Origin: Apostichopus japonicus
Lineage: Eukaryota; Echinodermata; Holothuroidea; Aspidochirotida; Stichopodidae
Length of the DNA: 64,000 nucleotides
Assembly: GCF_037975245.1 (NCBI RefSeq)
Contig: NC_092583.1
Span: 9,201,764 to 9,265,763, forward strand
Direction: 5' to 3'
Below the pieces are notes generated by a model that saw only the letters and a list, made by a program, of their open reading frames with translations, searched no databases and was not told the origin of the DNA. Every line of letters starts with the position of its first letter. Positions within the stretch are counted from its first letter, which is position 1. This document shows positions 1-13,089 of this stretch, one piece after another. A program made the translations under genes and the position numbers.

Positions 1-90
1 ATTCTTTAGGGTAGTGAGAAAAATTACAATTTTAGAACGAGAAAAATCCGACGCAAAATTGTGAACTCTTGTTTCGTAATTTCTTTGCAG

Positions 91-659
91 ACGTTCGGTT
101 TGGAAGAAGGTCGTTTCGACCTTGAACTGTTGTAGCCATCTTCGATCTAGTACTTACGAAGTTTGTGAACCGTATGAACCAAGACCATCATCATCTGCTC
201 AAACTTCATCTCATGGATCTAGAAACAACTCGCAACAGAGATTCGGTCACGTGACCGATCAACAAGGGAAAAGATCTTCACCCTTGGCAACGCAAAGCTT
301 TCAAACAAAGTGCGACATTATCAAGGCCAAGTCGCCTGTTAACGCAACACCAAAGGTTCAACGGAAGGTCAAGAAATCTTCCAGCCCATTTAGAAAGCTC
401 CATGCCTCTCCAGAGGTCGCTCTTATCCAGCCCACCAACACCCTCCTAAATAATAAAGGGCGCCGTCGTCTCACCAAGCTACACCAGCTAAATGGTATCG
501 ATCTGACTGAACCAAAGAAAATAACGGCTGAACCAGTCAAGCAACGGCTGAACCTGTCAAAGGAACGGCTGAAATAGTCAAAGCAACGACTAAGCCAGTC
601 AAAGCACTATCTGAACCAATGATGTTCTAGCCTAAACAGACCAGGAAAAGAAAGTTGAT
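91..659 (+). pseudogene. N-terminal exon of kinase-like gene (disordered region), frameshifted
   Basis: An acceptor (TTTCTTTGCAG) ends at 90 and a strong donor (GAT|GTAAGG) follows 659. The frame is open from the acceptor to about 540 and encodes a Ser/Lys/Arg-rich, low-complexity, probably disordered segment. The end holds about five copies of a 21-base, seven-residue repeat (TAEPVKG-like). The repeats show that one base is missing at 538-541 (CAAGCA where sister copies read CAAAGCA); with it the frame runs on to an in-frame TAG at 628-630. Past that TAG, the phase at the donor (TTG AT|) joins exactly to the next exon (G AAG). The region therefore looks like an upstream exon of the same gene carrying one frameshift and one nonsense codon. 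Alternatively it is the last exon of a separate gene ending near 577 or 630, since an AATAAA lies at 897-902. The upstream exon is outside the window. Confidence 0.45.
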
Positions 660-896
660 GTAAGGTGAGACCAAAGAGCTGGTTTCATTCAGTTAAGTAG
701 TATTTTGACATGAGTTGTCACATTAGAACAGAGAAGAGTTTATCCACACCTGTAGATAACAATTATATAAATTTCCAGTGAAATTGTCGCCAAACGCTTA
801 GAGATAGGAAACTAAAACAAATACAGAATACATACTAGGCTACTGTAAACTGTTTCTGTATGATCGATGGTGGACTTTGATGAAGTATTAGTGATT

Positions 897-902
897 AATA
901 AA
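897..902 (+). promoter_or_regulatory. Possible polyadenylation signal AATAAA
   Basis: A canonical AATAAA hexamer lies about 270 bases after the TAG at 628-630. It would suit an alternative last exon made of 91..630 plus a 3' UTR, if the exon does not splice at 660. Hexamers like this are common by chance in AT-rich DNA. Confidence 0.25.
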
Positions 903-1180
903 GATTGGAAAAATATGAAAGAACGACTTTATTTTAATTTAAAAAAAATAAAGATCAATGTTTAACGTCTACAAAATGGTACCAGCCGGGATTGTTCTGT
1001 ATAGACCCGGCTTAAAATAATGTTTTCGTAAATTCCTCTCGAAAAGGAGGAGGATTGGGTATTGTCGGTAGAGGAGGAGTGATGGAGGGGTAATATTTAT
1101 CCTTGTGCGACGGTATAATAAACGTTCAATGTAAGGCACAGTTTACTATCACTTCTTTTTTTAATTTCTTTTCCATTTAG

Positions 1181-1400
1181 GAAGACAAAGAAAATGCTTA
1201 GGCTGCAACGTTTATTTCCAGAATGTAAGCTGATATTGCAGAGTGATTTTCAGCATGTTTTAGATCCAACCGTCAACAAACCGATTACTCTTGGCAGAGG
1301 AGCGTATGGAGTAGTAACACTAATGACAAATATCAACACTGAAAGGCTTTGCGCGGTCAAAACCTTTTTAAATCATCTTAGAAATGCGAAAATATTCAAA
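1181..1400 (+). pseudogene. Protein kinase-like exon: glycine-rich loop and catalytic lysine
   Basis: The exon follows a pyrimidine tract and TTTAG at 1180 and ends before GTTAGC at 1401. It is open in one frame, with an ATG at 1194. The peptide carries a nucleotide-binding loop (GRGAYGVV, about residues 36-43 from that ATG) and the VAIK-type lysine (CAVKTF), subdomains I and II of the protein kinase fold. Both junctions are phase-consistent: the 5' end joins the exon at 91..659 (AT|G) and the 3' end is phase 0, matching the exon at 11087. This exon shows no lesion itself, but its neighbours do. The closest kinase family is not recognised. Confidence 0.6.
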
Positions 1401-2369
1401 GTTAGCAAGCTAATTAAATTTAATTAAAAATTCATGTTTAATTTATTTTTATTTGATATAATAATGTATCAAACAGTCGGTAATCTGACCTGGTGACCCT
1501 CATTATGTTCAAGATATGTGACGTCAAGCTTTTTTGAATTTTAGCACTAAATTTGAAAAGTAGACAACAAAACTTTACAGCTGAATATCTCTTAAAGAAG
1601 TGGCATAACGATGATTTCACTCCCACACACACAACAAAAAAACATAATCAACTTTTAAGAAACTTTCGCAGAGAAATTACACACTTACGGCGGGTCACGA
1701 CCAACGTGAACGAATCGAGCACTGTGTATCCAAGTTTCAAAACGTGAACACGTGAGTAAAAAAAATGGCCAAAATTGAACTTTCCGTGCGTGAACATACT
1801 CGATATCCGCACAAAAGCATCTTGAAATCCCAACACAGATTTAGGTACTTCTTATGGTTTAATCCGAGTTCTAATACGGACACTTACAGATGTTTTACGA
1901 TGGCTATTGTCAGTACGAAACATTAGGTCCATTCTTAAAAACAAAAATGGCGGACTGCTTCATAAGGTCATGCATATTCATTGTATAGTAATGATAACGT
2001 CATCAAATTACGCCTTTCCGATGAATAGTCATGAAATATTAGATGACTGACAACCATTCCATTACTAAAAGCACACGCAATTTCCACTGCTTTTGATCCG
2101 GTGTTTCAGAATATATTTTTGACTTGCTTTGGTTAAGTTAAGACTGAGATTTGAACCATTTTTAAGTATGTGGAACATGAGAAAAGCAAAAAAAAACACT
2201 CGGTTTATTTGTTTTGTACAAACTTAGGGCATCAGGATTATTAATTTTAATTGTAAGGACAGGGAAATCAAAACATGCTAGCCGAGGTTGGGGACTATCC
2301 AGGAAAGGGATGGTGTGGAGAGGTATGTGTGTGTTTGTTGGTGGGTGGGCGGGAGGGGGCATCGGTGAT

Positions 2370-3211
2370 CATGGGCGGCGATCCTGGGGGAAGGGGGATA
2401 TATCCCCCCCCATGAAAATGGGTGGAGGGGATGTAATACACCATATCCCCCCCACCAAATGCCAGGGATAAGAATTTTTTCATGCCTACATTTATGCATC
2501 ATCGTGAATGTACGGCTCTTTTTTAGCTTCATTTCTCGCCTACCATAAACGCAGTGCGATCTTTTCAAATAAACCGTCTTTATAAAGCAAGAATAGTTGA
2601 CTGTAGGCTTCATTGGCCCTATAACAACAAAATGTATTATTGCGCCCATGGTATTGATATAGTACATATATGCACCCTCATAGTATTCATATAGGCCCTA
2701 TAGTAGGCCTACACACGTACATGTTCCCTCGAACAGCTGAGAATCTCATGTTACCAGGGTAATGCTTAATACACGTTTCACCTGGATGCCCTAGCAATCG
2801 GTACCTAGGAATGTAACTATGTGTAATTGTGTATTGCATGTGTATAGGCCTATAATAGCCTGCATGAGGCCATTTTCTTCATCGAATAATATAAAAGAGC
2901 TCTCGAACATTCTAACGTAGCGCCTGAAACAAGACTGACAGGGGCAATTTTCCCAAAATAAAACCCGAAATTAAAAAAAAAGTATTTTGGATCCTGATTA
3001 TGAGATATTTCGGACATGATATCCCTATTTTAAAGTTGGGTATATGCCGCTTGGAAACCTCGGGAAGTGCCGTTTCCGGCCATCTAGAGGGTTTGTAAAT
3101 CCCAACATTTTCTTGTACGCTTCGCGCCAACTCATGGTGGCGCTACGCTTAGATAGTCAACAAGTTCATACCCCCCCCCCCCCCACTCGGAAGTACGGAT
3201 CGCCGCCCATG
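2370..3211. mobile_element. hAT-like MITE with 8-bp target duplication (copy 1)
   Basis: The element starts CATGGGCGGCGATCC and ends with its inverse, GGATCGCCGCCCATG. It is flanked by an exact 8-bp direct repeat, TCGGTGAT (2362-2369 and 3212-3219). An 8-bp duplication with short inverted ends is typical of hAT-superfamily insertions. The inside has no transposase frame. Near the right end is a module (about 3119-3157) ending in GCTTAGATAGT followed by a poly-C run, also found in the elements at 6.1-8.0 and 23.2-24.1 kb. Confidence 0.8.
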
Positions 3212-3504
3212 TCGGTGATATGGAACAGATTGGAGGGGAAAGCTTATTGGCTGCCAACACAAAACTCTAACCCATTGGGGTGCTAATGGAATAAGAGGGG
3301 GGGGGGGAGGTTGACATGGAAATAAACTCATCATTTGGAAGTCATCCTTAATGCATCGGTAGTAACATTCTGTGCGATCACCACTGTCCTACAGTACCAG
3401 CAACAAATAAAGACCAAATAAAGAAGAAAGATCAAGGGTCTCCAAGTCCTTATTTATCCTTGGAAGTTATCTTTATTATAAACTTCTTGGTACTTAACAT
3501 GAAA

Positions 3505-4470
3505 CAATGCTATATAAATTTCAACACAAATGTGTAGAGGAATGAATACAAAATGAAAAGGTTATGTATATAATATTAAAATGGCATAGAAGGTAATATA
3601 TGACATTTATAATTGGACTGTACATGGAGGTACCTAGAGGTAAGATTTGGTACATAGACATTTCAACAAAAAAGGTGACAAGGCAAAATAAAATATGATA
3701 ATTTAAAGAAGCTCACCATACACGAAGCATGTAGAGGTGGACAGGTGTATACAAAGTGAAAGAACTATTAAGTATTAAAAGTATAGCATTTGTAAAACAG
3801 AAAGAGATGATAGTTAAACCATTCACGTCATATAATGAAATGTGATTATCAGGCAGCAAAGATGGCAGTTTTCTTTTTTAAATAAATGAAAGTAATGTGA
3901 CCAGATGTATGAGTACAGTATGCTATGATGTGGAATCAATATAGCACAGGGCACTGAACAAAGGTGGAATGAAAGATACCAAAAAAATGTAATAATGCTT
4001 TCTAAATTTCAACAAAAATGTAGAGGAAAGCACACAAAAAAGAAAAGGGTAATCATATAACATTAAAATGGCATAGAAGGTAATATAGAGATATTTATAA
4101 TTATACTGTATATGACCAAAAACAGCTGACTCTGTACACGGAGGTAAGATGCACATAGACATTTAAATAAATGAGGAGACAAGGCAAATAATATATGATA
4201 ATTTAAAGAAGCCCACCATACATGAAGCATGTAGAGTTAGACAGGTATATACACATTGAAAGAACTTTTTAGTGTTGAACGAATAGCATTATAAAACAGA
4301 AAGAGATGATAGTTAAACCATTCACATCACATTATGAAATGTGCTTATCAGGCAGCAGAGATGGCAGTTTTCTTTTTTAAATAAATGACAGCTAATGTGA
4401 CCAGATGTCTGACTACAGTATGCTATGGTTTTGAATCAATATAGCACAGGGCACAAGGTGAAATGAAAGA
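3505..4470. repeat. Tandem duplication, about 490-bp unit, two copies
   Basis: Blocks in 3510-3975 recur in order at 4000-4465: AAATTTCAACA...TGTAGAGGAA, AATGGCATAGAAGGTAATAT, a GATGGCAGTTTTCTTTTTTAAAT block and AATCAATATAGCACAGGGCAC. The offset is about 489-497 bases. The copies differ by substitutions and small indels. No gene was seen. Confidence 0.75.
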
Positions 4471-4649
4471 TAAAAGAGTAACTTAAAGATAAAGAAAAGA
4501 ATATAACAAAAATGTACATGTAGAAAAGGTGTGACTAAAAAATAAAAGTGATGTAAATGTTGAAAGCATCTACAGAATACAGACACAGCAATCAATGAGC
4601 CAGTCACAACACATTACAAACGTATGTACAAAGAGGCAGCACATGAAAG

Positions 4650-4990
4650 GACAGAGTCTTGACAGTTTATGCGGGACGGAGTGAAAGACTTCATGTGATG
4701 TTGTCACAAGATCAGCCGATGTATGAAATAACTTATAGTAACAAGGAAACACAAGGTCTAATTGCCCAAGGTTTATGGAGTACTGAAGAACTTTCAAAAA
4801 GAAAAAAATGGAAAAAAACCCCATATAATGGAATGAAGTGTAATCCAGATACATGGTAGCTTTTGCACAACATAACAAAGGTGCGTACAGCAGCTGCAGC
4901 ACAAGAAGGACGGAGTCTTTTACAAAGTTTTTATCGGACAGAGTGAAAGACTGCATGTGATGTTGTCACAAGATCAGCTGATATATGAAT
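4650..4990. repeat. Second short direct repeat, about 260 bp apart
   Basis: The block GAGTGAAAGACTTCATGTGATGTTGTCACAAGATCAGC near 4679-4717 recurs near 4942-4980 with a few changes. It continues the tandemly rearranged region at 3505-4470. Confidence 0.6.
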
Positions 4991-6089
4991 ATGTGTTATA
5001 TGAGAAAATTAAAATTAACAAGGTGGCATGCTCCATGTCTGGAACTGTTATAAGGCTTTAATAATATCGGCAAGCATTAGTGTTGTGTTTAAAAATGGCA
5101 CGGCAAGGTATTGGTTTATGACAAACTTTGCCTAAGGTTTAATTGCTCAAGGTATATTAAGTACTGAAGGAAATTTAAAAGATATGGAGAAAAAAAGAAT
5201 TCATTGTAATGTATCATTGGGTGGCAAGAAGGGAGGTTTTAAGGCAGCACCAAATGCTAGATCTATGATAAAGTATTCTCAAATACATAATAAAAAATAA
5301 AATAGATCATGAGATGTAAAGGTTATGTAGTAATGCCACAATGCACAACTACTGGCGATAACATTTATTCATGTTTGCTATGTTTCCCTCTAAATTTTTC
5401 CCCCTCTAATTGTGTCATGTTTCCCTCTTATGCACTAACATTAAGATAAGTAATAAAATTGGTCTAAAAACACCAGAATGTCCTTAACTTCACAAAGTGG
5501 TGAAAGGTGAACTTAGAACCATCCCAAAAGCCCCTTCCCAAAAAATGGCCACCTCTCACAAATACTGGACCTACATATCCACTTAGTTCCTCCCTCCCCT
5601 CCATCACCCACCAACTGAACCCCATAGCTCAACCACCCCTCTCCCTCCTCCACCCCAAAAAGCAAAAAAATAAGAACTTGAATAAGTAGAAACAAATTTT
5701 GACCACACTATACTTTTGTCTAGAATAGGACTTATGTTTTGACATCCAACATGTAAACCAATTCACTATAAATCACTACAGTATTGAAGGATTAAGGCAG
5801 CTAAAGATGTTCATTTTGTGTATATTTTCATCCACAAAGCAATTACTCATCATTCATAGTGCAAGTACATCATTCATAGTGCAAGAATTTTTTGATAAAA
5901 ACAAAAACCTACCACGAATATCATCATAAGTAAACAAAGGAACCTCACTACTATTGCTTGGCAGTTTAAAAGGTACTCTTTTTATCTAAAGTTTACTGAC
6001 AAAAGCTTCACAACACATTCTGGATTGAAAGTCAAGTCTGATTTTTTATTTCACATGTTAAACAAAACTTGATGACAGTAGTTTTGGAG

Positions 6090-8029
6090 CAGTGGCGGAG
6101 AAACAGGGGGGGTTGGGGGGGTTTTAACCCCCCACTTTTTGAAGAGGGGGGTTGGCCCACACAATCAACCCCCCCCTAGTTTTTGCCAGTAATGTTCTGT
6201 TATAGCCTCCATGTTATGTGCTCCAAATGGCATAATAAATCAAATTATTAAATTTGAAATTGTTAAAGTCATTTCAACCTTTTACCTGGTAGGCTACATC
6301 AACAATTAACGACCAAAAACCAAGTTAGAATTGACCCACACATTATTTCTAGTCCCTTTCCCCCACCTTGCGAATTGGAACTTGTAGCTCATAGCGCTAA
6401 CTTCACCCCACAACAGACATACACAAAATAACGTTTTGTTGCTGTTGAATAGCTTTGGAACTGTATACACTTGCCAACTTCAACGAGGTGAAGGAAGAAA
6501 AAGAAGAAAGAGAGAAAAGGAGAAAAGGATGGAGTAGAAAATACGGCAAGAAAACGGGAAGAGAAAGAGGAACAGTGACAAAATTATTCGAATTTGTAAA
6601 GCAAACAGCAGATATCACATCATATCAATGCATAAAAATGGCGTTCCACGATAAACAGCCTCCAAACCATGGGCGCAGATCCTGGTGAGGACAGCGGGAC
6701 GCGTCCCCACCAACTTTTTCAGTAGTGGGGACATGATATACCGTGTCCCCACCAATTTGTCTTGACCAATAGCTGCATTTCAAGTTCCCCTGTATTGAAC
6801 TTTGGTGCAGTTTGATCCAGCATTGTGCAAATGACATGCAGCAGTTCTCTTTTTATTGTATTTTATCCACAGTTGTTAAATATAGGACGGAAATCGCATT
6901 TGCGGCAGTCTATATTTGTTTTCTGGGAGAGGACCCCAGACCCATCGTATAACAAAAGTCTACTTGGATTATTTGTCCCCCGATTTTCTTTCTGCAGACG
7001 CCCATGTATTTCTCCAAACTAAATTTCTAAGCCATGAGATCTAAAACTTAAGGAGGTTTAGGAGCATCATTAGGTCTGGGAAGTGTTATTTCCGGCGATC
7101 TGGGAGGTATATTTGCCCAAAAAAATCTTACGCTACGCGCGAACCCATGGTCGCGCTCCGCTTAGATAGTGTCATAGACACGCATCCCCATTATTATCCA
7201 AGACTGATCTGCGCCCATGCTCAAAACTGTCGATGTGTGAGGTGTTCGGTTTCGGAAATATCTGGTATATTTTTATTTCCTTCAACAAAATTTTTTAGTA
7301 GCCGTCTGAATTTTCGAAATTCCCTAACCAACATTCTTCATCATACTCGTGCAATTTTGACCCGTCTGTTAGGGTTTGAAGGAGGTTTTTCTATATCGGT
7401 TGTCCATAGATGATATTTTGTGCAACATTATGGGTATGTTTTGAAGTGAATTTATTCACGAGAATTATGAATTTTCAAATTCTGAACAGTGGGGCTGACG
7501 GATATTGTGGGCCGCGATGAAGAATCACCTACAAAAGCAATGATCCACAGGATATGTGATGAAGTCGAACATGATGTGTGACTGGTGACAATCTTCAAAA
7601 AGGTTATAGATGAGAAAAAAAGTATTTGGAAAAAACTTGGTTCTCAGGCAAAAGTGTACATATGGTTGGTCAGTTTCAAGCCCGAAAAGTGCCATTTCCG
7701 GTGATCTGGGGGTACCAAAACCAGAAATTTGCTTGTACGCTGCGCGCCAACCAATGGTGGCGCTCCGCTTAGATAGTAATACGCGCCCCCCCCCCCCCCG
7801 GGTTAGAAAATCCTGCCTACGCCCCTGGTTAAATGCAGCTTTTCAAGGCCTGGGCAGTGCCATTTACTGCGATCTGGGAGGCAATATTTGCCAAAAAATT
7901 CTTGTGCACTTCGCGCCAACTTATGGTGGCCCTCCACTTAGATAGTGAGCCAGCAGTTATGACTTTTTATTTCATCAATGGCCTGCAACCCCCCCCCCCC
8001 CCACTTCTGACAAGAAATCTCCGCCACTG
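6090..8029. mobile_element. hAT-like non-autonomous element, hosting a nested MITE
   Basis: The ends are CAGTGGCGGAGA and TCTCCGCCACTG, the CAGNG-type termini usual for hAT elements. The flanks carry an exact 8-bp duplication, TTTTGGAG (6082-6089 and 8030-8037). The element is 1940 bp, of which 6668-7219 is a later insertion. It holds several copies of the GCGCCAAC...GGTGGC...TTAGATAGT module (about 7134, 7738 and 7908) and poly-C runs, so it seems to be a mosaic of insertions. No intact transposase frame was seen. Confidence 0.8.
6668..7219. mobile_element. hAT-like MITE nested in the larger element (copy 2)
   Basis: The ends are CATGGGCGCAGATCC and GATCTGCGCCCATG, close to those of the copies at 2370 and 23243. 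The flanks CTCCAAAC (6660-6667) and CTCAAAAC (7220-7227) match at 7 of 8 positions. The nesting dates it after the host element at 6090-8029. Confidence 0.75.
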
Positions 8030-10740
8030 TTTTGGAGATAATTTTTGAATAATTTCTCACATATTCAACAGTGGTAAGCACTCACTTTGTTGGCAAACTC
8101 ACTGTTTAAAGGGGCATAAGTACCTAACAGTAAAAGGAAATAATAATGTTGGATGTCAAAACCCAAACCTGTAACTTTCCATTATGACTGCTGTGACGGC
8201 ACCTGAGAATGAGAAAAACAGTAAAAAGTTGATACACCAGTTGATGTAGAGGCAAAGTTATATACCAATGTCATCAACTGAACTTGTCGAAAGACATATG
8301 AAACAATCCTTAAAGATGATTTTGTTTGTTAGAATACAGTAATGAGCATGGCAAAGAATAATTCCTGACCTGTTACAGCAAAGCTCAATAGCAGTGGCAT
8401 CATCAATGTCAAACAATTTGATTAGAGTGCTACGGTTAACAAATTTTGATGTCTGATGCACATTTTCTTGACTAGTGCAATTTGGCAACTGACATGTATT
8501 TCACGAAGGTCTTTTAGAGGGAGGCCTAGTTTCATCTTTGACTGAGCTTAGTCTAAGTTTACATGCATAGCAAACACAGTCATAATCCAATATATTTTTC
8601 TGCCTTAAGTTAGCACTATAAAAAACTGAGAATTAGCTGGAGTGGCTTGAGCTATGTGCCAGTAACGTGGCTTGGACTCTTTACAAACAGTACATGGTCC
8701 AGCAACTTTCTCTTCATGGTATAACTGACAAGCTGTTTCTTTGGCATGATGTCATGAAAGTTAAAAAGTAAGAAAAACCAGAATGACAAGTTCCACACGA
8801 AAATTAGAAACTTATATGATACACATAAGCACATACTCATTGTAGTCAGGGTGCAAATTGTTATCTCCCTATTTCCTAAACATACAATTGAATTAATACA
8901 CTGAGTAATCAAAACTTTGGAATCGTCAGTAAGCAGAGGTTTAAATTTCTAAGCTACAAGTACAAGCAGAATGCAGGCCTATGTTGTACCCACATCCCAA
9001 AATCCCAAGGCTGCATGTGTCTCAAAAGGTTCAAGATCATTCGCCAAAAAATGAAACCCTGCTTTGTATTGAAATGTTGGTTAGTGCATCTGCTACAACT
9101 AGTGGGCAAAACTGCAGCTAGAAAATAGAATGCTGTTTATTCTACATAACTATTAGGAATAAATGAATATGTAGATAGGCCTAGCCTTGTAAATGCCTAC
9201 TAACTTTAGCCAAGAATGAGAACAGCACTACACCCAAAGCTTAAGTAATGTATTTCCTAAAACTAAAAGTGACACTCCAGTCAACAGATACAAACAGACT
9301 TAGGCCATAGCCTTACTTTATATCTAAGCTTACGCCGTGCCCTGCTTTGAACTAGTACTACTAGAGCCAAGACCAACGAGGCCTTAAAGTTGAAGTTATT
9401 AAAATATGAAGATTTGGGCCTAGCCTAAATAGTACATGACTATAGGCCGGTTGGCTAGGCCTATACTAACTTAGGAAAACAGAACCCTAATACTAATAGT
9501 ACTAGTATCATACTTAAATTTAAGAGCGATCGGCGATTAGGAAACTATATAAAATTTGTCAAAACGAATTTAAAGAATTTACGGTGTGACGAAGCCCTAC
9601 CTACGTGCTAACAACTATGTCCAAGGCTTTAGTATGAGAGTAGTTAGTACAAAGTAATACTAGTAATAGCAACTAAAAGTACGTAGGCCTATACTATTAC
9701 TAGGTATCTGAAGCCAATGTGTTAGGCGACATTACAGTGCAACAACAACATTAAGCCGTATGTACTGTTTCTAACGATTAAGCAAGAACTTGGCATGATG
9801 TTTGACCTAAATTTTTGTACACTTTTTACGGGTGAACAAAATCCAAACTTACAGCTTCGATGCTTTAACGTATTGCCAACATTTTGAAACCATCATTATG
9901 ATAACCTACATTCTAATACGGAAACCTTACAGATCCGAAAAGTCAGAGAAATTCATTGATTGAAGCTAGATGAGAACGAGTTCAACCGAATTCTCACGAA
10001 GATGTGTCTTTGCACTATATCAGGATGCTCTAATACCATATACGGCAATTCTCGGTGATCAAGATCATGAATAATTCATGTTTTAACGTGAGCTTCGGTA
10101 TTGGAAACGACTCGGCTTATTTCCGCGCCATCTCCGATTTGCCACTTCCGGTTTGTGCATCGGATTCGTGAAAGTTGCGCAATAACGGTCGTTTTCGGCG
10201 AGGAGAGTTTCCACTGCAAATAGTATCGATACATAATAATCAACATCGACTTCATATATTTATTATTGTATCAAAAAGTTAACATGTTATTTATTTGTTC
10301 GTCAGCAAATCGGTAACAACCGAATTTATAATACTGTTTTACCATTATAGTTTTATCCCATGAAGAATCAACAATTTGTAGGATTACAATGAATATCCAT
10401 TTGCAGAAACTTTTTGACTTCAACCATACCCACCAATCCCGGTAGCATACGCTATTTACAAAAAAAAAAAAATACATATAGTCGACTGCAATCATCCCGT
10501 ATAGATATGATGGCAAACGGGGACATGGGACATGAGTGGGAAAGATGTTATGCATTCCCCGCCTACCCTTCCCTCTCCAACCAATCCCTGCCTGTTTTAT
10601 TAACCACCCAAACCCATCGCGCCCAAATGTGGCGCAATTATTTGTGTTCTCCTTGCTACCACCTACATTTTCACATGACCGTTTTCTTAAAACACGTACG
10701 GTAGAGTAAGTGAATATTTTCCGTTGACTTTAAGACCAAC

Positions 10741-10835
10741 CACCTCCCCTCCCCCAAATCCCCCTCCCTCAAATCCCCTTCCTTAAAGCCCCCTCTCCCA
10801 AATCCCCCTCCCCCACCAGCCTCACCGAGCCCTCT
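10741..10835. repeat. C-rich minisatellite
   Basis: Imperfect 14-18 base repeats of the form CCCCCTCCCxxAAATC. The minus-strand open frame through it (Gly-rich) is a repeat artefact. Confidence 0.6.
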
Positions 10836-11086
10836 CCATATTCTGTATCGCAATGTCAAAGCAGATATTAACATTATACTTATTCGCTTATAAACTGTGT
10901 TGGTTGAAGAGAACCCGATGGCTGCACAAATGTTCTTTTAAGATCTTGCTGCAAAGATAGCTATGCAGCTCTAGTCAAACAAAGAATCAGTGAGTAAACG
11001 CCATAGTGTCATAGTATATTTGCTTCTTTAATGCGAATATTGCTCAAAATGACACCATTTTCTATCTTTTCTTTTGCTTTTTTTAG

Positions 11087-11706
11087 AATGCAAAGTTGGA
11101 GATTCAGATGTTAACTAAACTACGCGGTTTAAAGTGCGTCCCAGAACTGCTCGGTATTGTACCGAGGGGAACACCGGGGTACCTTCTGTCGTTCAAGAAT
11201 TCATCGGTGACCAGAACACTTTGAAGACATGGACTCTCCAAGCCGCTCTCAAGAAGAAGATCCTTTCCACTGCTGTAATTGTCCGTATTGTTCTGGGCAT
11301 CGTTAAAGCCCTCATTGATGTTCACTCCAGAGGTGTCCTTCACTGTGATCTTAAACCTGACAATATCATGTTGATGCCTGGATTTCAAAACAAGAAAGAT
11401 CCTCAAATCAAAATTATCGATTTGGAAAGGCAGTAAATATGGCTGATAAGCCAAAATATGAACATTTCAGACCAAAAAGACAGGCAGAAGTTCTTAAAAG
11501 GTGCTACCATATTGACCCGGCGGTCATCGTAGGGACAATGCCATACACTGAATATTCAGAGATGTATTCATTCGGTATGATGTTCATGCAAATGGCAGGC
11601 AACCAGATTCCCTATTTGGAAAATACTGGCGAAATGTGCGTGAATAAGAACTTTGTTCAAAGATCAACAATGGACAATGTCCTGATGTTACTGACGACAT
11701 ACATAG
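11087..11706 (+). pseudogene. Protein kinase-like exon: alphaC to subdomain IX, two frameshifts
   Basis: The exon begins after TTTTTTTAG (11086) in phase 0 and ends before a donor (ATAG|GTATCT) after 11706. It carries the alphaC segment (NAKLEIQMLTKL), a catalytic loop (LHCDLKPDNIML) in which the usual HRD arginine is Cys, a DFG segment, and YSEMYSFGMMFMQM as subdomain IX. A canonical APE motif is absent; IDPAVI occupies that place. Two one-base losses split the frame. One is near 11190-11191, between GTPGYLLS and VQEFIGD. The other is in the DFG codons at 11420-11425, where GATTTGG stands for GAT TTN GG. The C-terminal lobe past subdomain IX must lie in exons not found here. Either a decaying pseudogene or long-read indel errors in homopolymers would explain the losses. 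Confidence 0.65.
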
Positions 11707-13089
11707 GTATCTTATAAAAAAAAAACATTACGTCATAAAAAGAGGGCGGTATGTACGCCGAGATTACCAAGATTGCCCTCTCGGAGATTGCCAACCAAGA
11801 GCATATTTTGATAACGAAAAATACATGTGTAACGACATCAGCGCGGATCATTACCAATGTCTCTGTAGTAACGATCACTTGGAACAAATATGTTACATAT
11901 AATATTGTTTCATATACATAAAATTGCTATGATTATAACAAAAGTCGAACTGCAATCTTACGATGATATAAAAACATCAATAACAAAGAAATGTTTTCCT
12001 TTTTTCATCTATCTTGTCATGATATGCTTATGCATACCCCTTCACGTCTCCCTTACCTTACCACGCCACCCAAATGCAAACAAAAGCTATGACGCATTCA
12101 ATGGTACTTTTTAGCGAAAGCAAATAGTAAGAGAAACAAGCGAGATAGGCAACGTCAAGCGACAATTGAGAAGTATATTTCAACGGATATATTCCGTCAT
12201 TTGTTAAGGCTAAATTTTGTATTGGGTTATATAACTGTATAATTCTAATGAAACTATGAAATGTTCACACAATCTTGGTTCTTACTATGAGTAATTTATG
12301 TTTTTAAAAATGGTTACAAACATTTAGCTACTCCTTATATAGCAATTAGCTATTAATAGTTTAATGCAGGTCCGACAATTTTATGTCATCTTTCTTTTTT
12401 AATTACTAAACACAATGAAAGTATATGCATCACTTCTTTGGTTCTGATTACGTCAGAGGCGAATCCAGCACTTCGAAGAAGGGAAAGTGCGCCCTTAAGT
12501 CATTGAAGTGAACTACCATGTAGATGGTTTCAGGGTTCAAAAAGTCATCCACCCTACCCCATCCCAACCCACCTCTACCAAACATAATCATACCATTTAG
12601 ACATCAAATGGTACCTTTAAAGGCATATTTAGACTATACATTAGGGTAAAAATATAGGTATAAATGCAAGATTTTACTAATAGCTACGGTACTTTGGATT
12701 TTGTGTGTAATTGTGCTGAAGAGGGTGTAAATATGTTGACAGTTTTAGCCCTCTATATCTATCTACATCATACATAATGAAACGTAATATATTGGATCAA
12801 CTTTTGATTAATATTTTTTCATCATTTGCGACATTTAACTTAAAGTAAATATTAGGCTGACGTAAAGTTTATGCAGTGGTCACGGTATCCAATGGTTGCA
12901 CGTAATAAAGCCTGCCCCAGAGATTCATCGTTTTTGTTTAAAATTATATTGTAATACTGCAAATACCCATCATCATTAAAATATCTTCATTTTATAATTA
13001 ACGGGAAAAAATAACAAAATTATGGTTTATCCGCTCTGTGAGATTGTTAAAACTCATCCAACGCATTTCCCCGCAAAATATCATTTATT

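Larger units (their letters stand above)
1401..11086 (+). other. Long intron of the kinase-like gene, filled with repeats
   Basis: This 9.7-kb stretch lies between the two phase-0 kinase exons. It holds hAT-type MITEs at 2370-3211 and 6090-8029, a tandem duplication at 3505-4470, short repeats to 4990, and C-rich simple sequence at 10741-10835. No open frame with recognisable protein features was seen in 1401-2361, 4990-6080 or 8038-10740. Confidence 0.5.
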
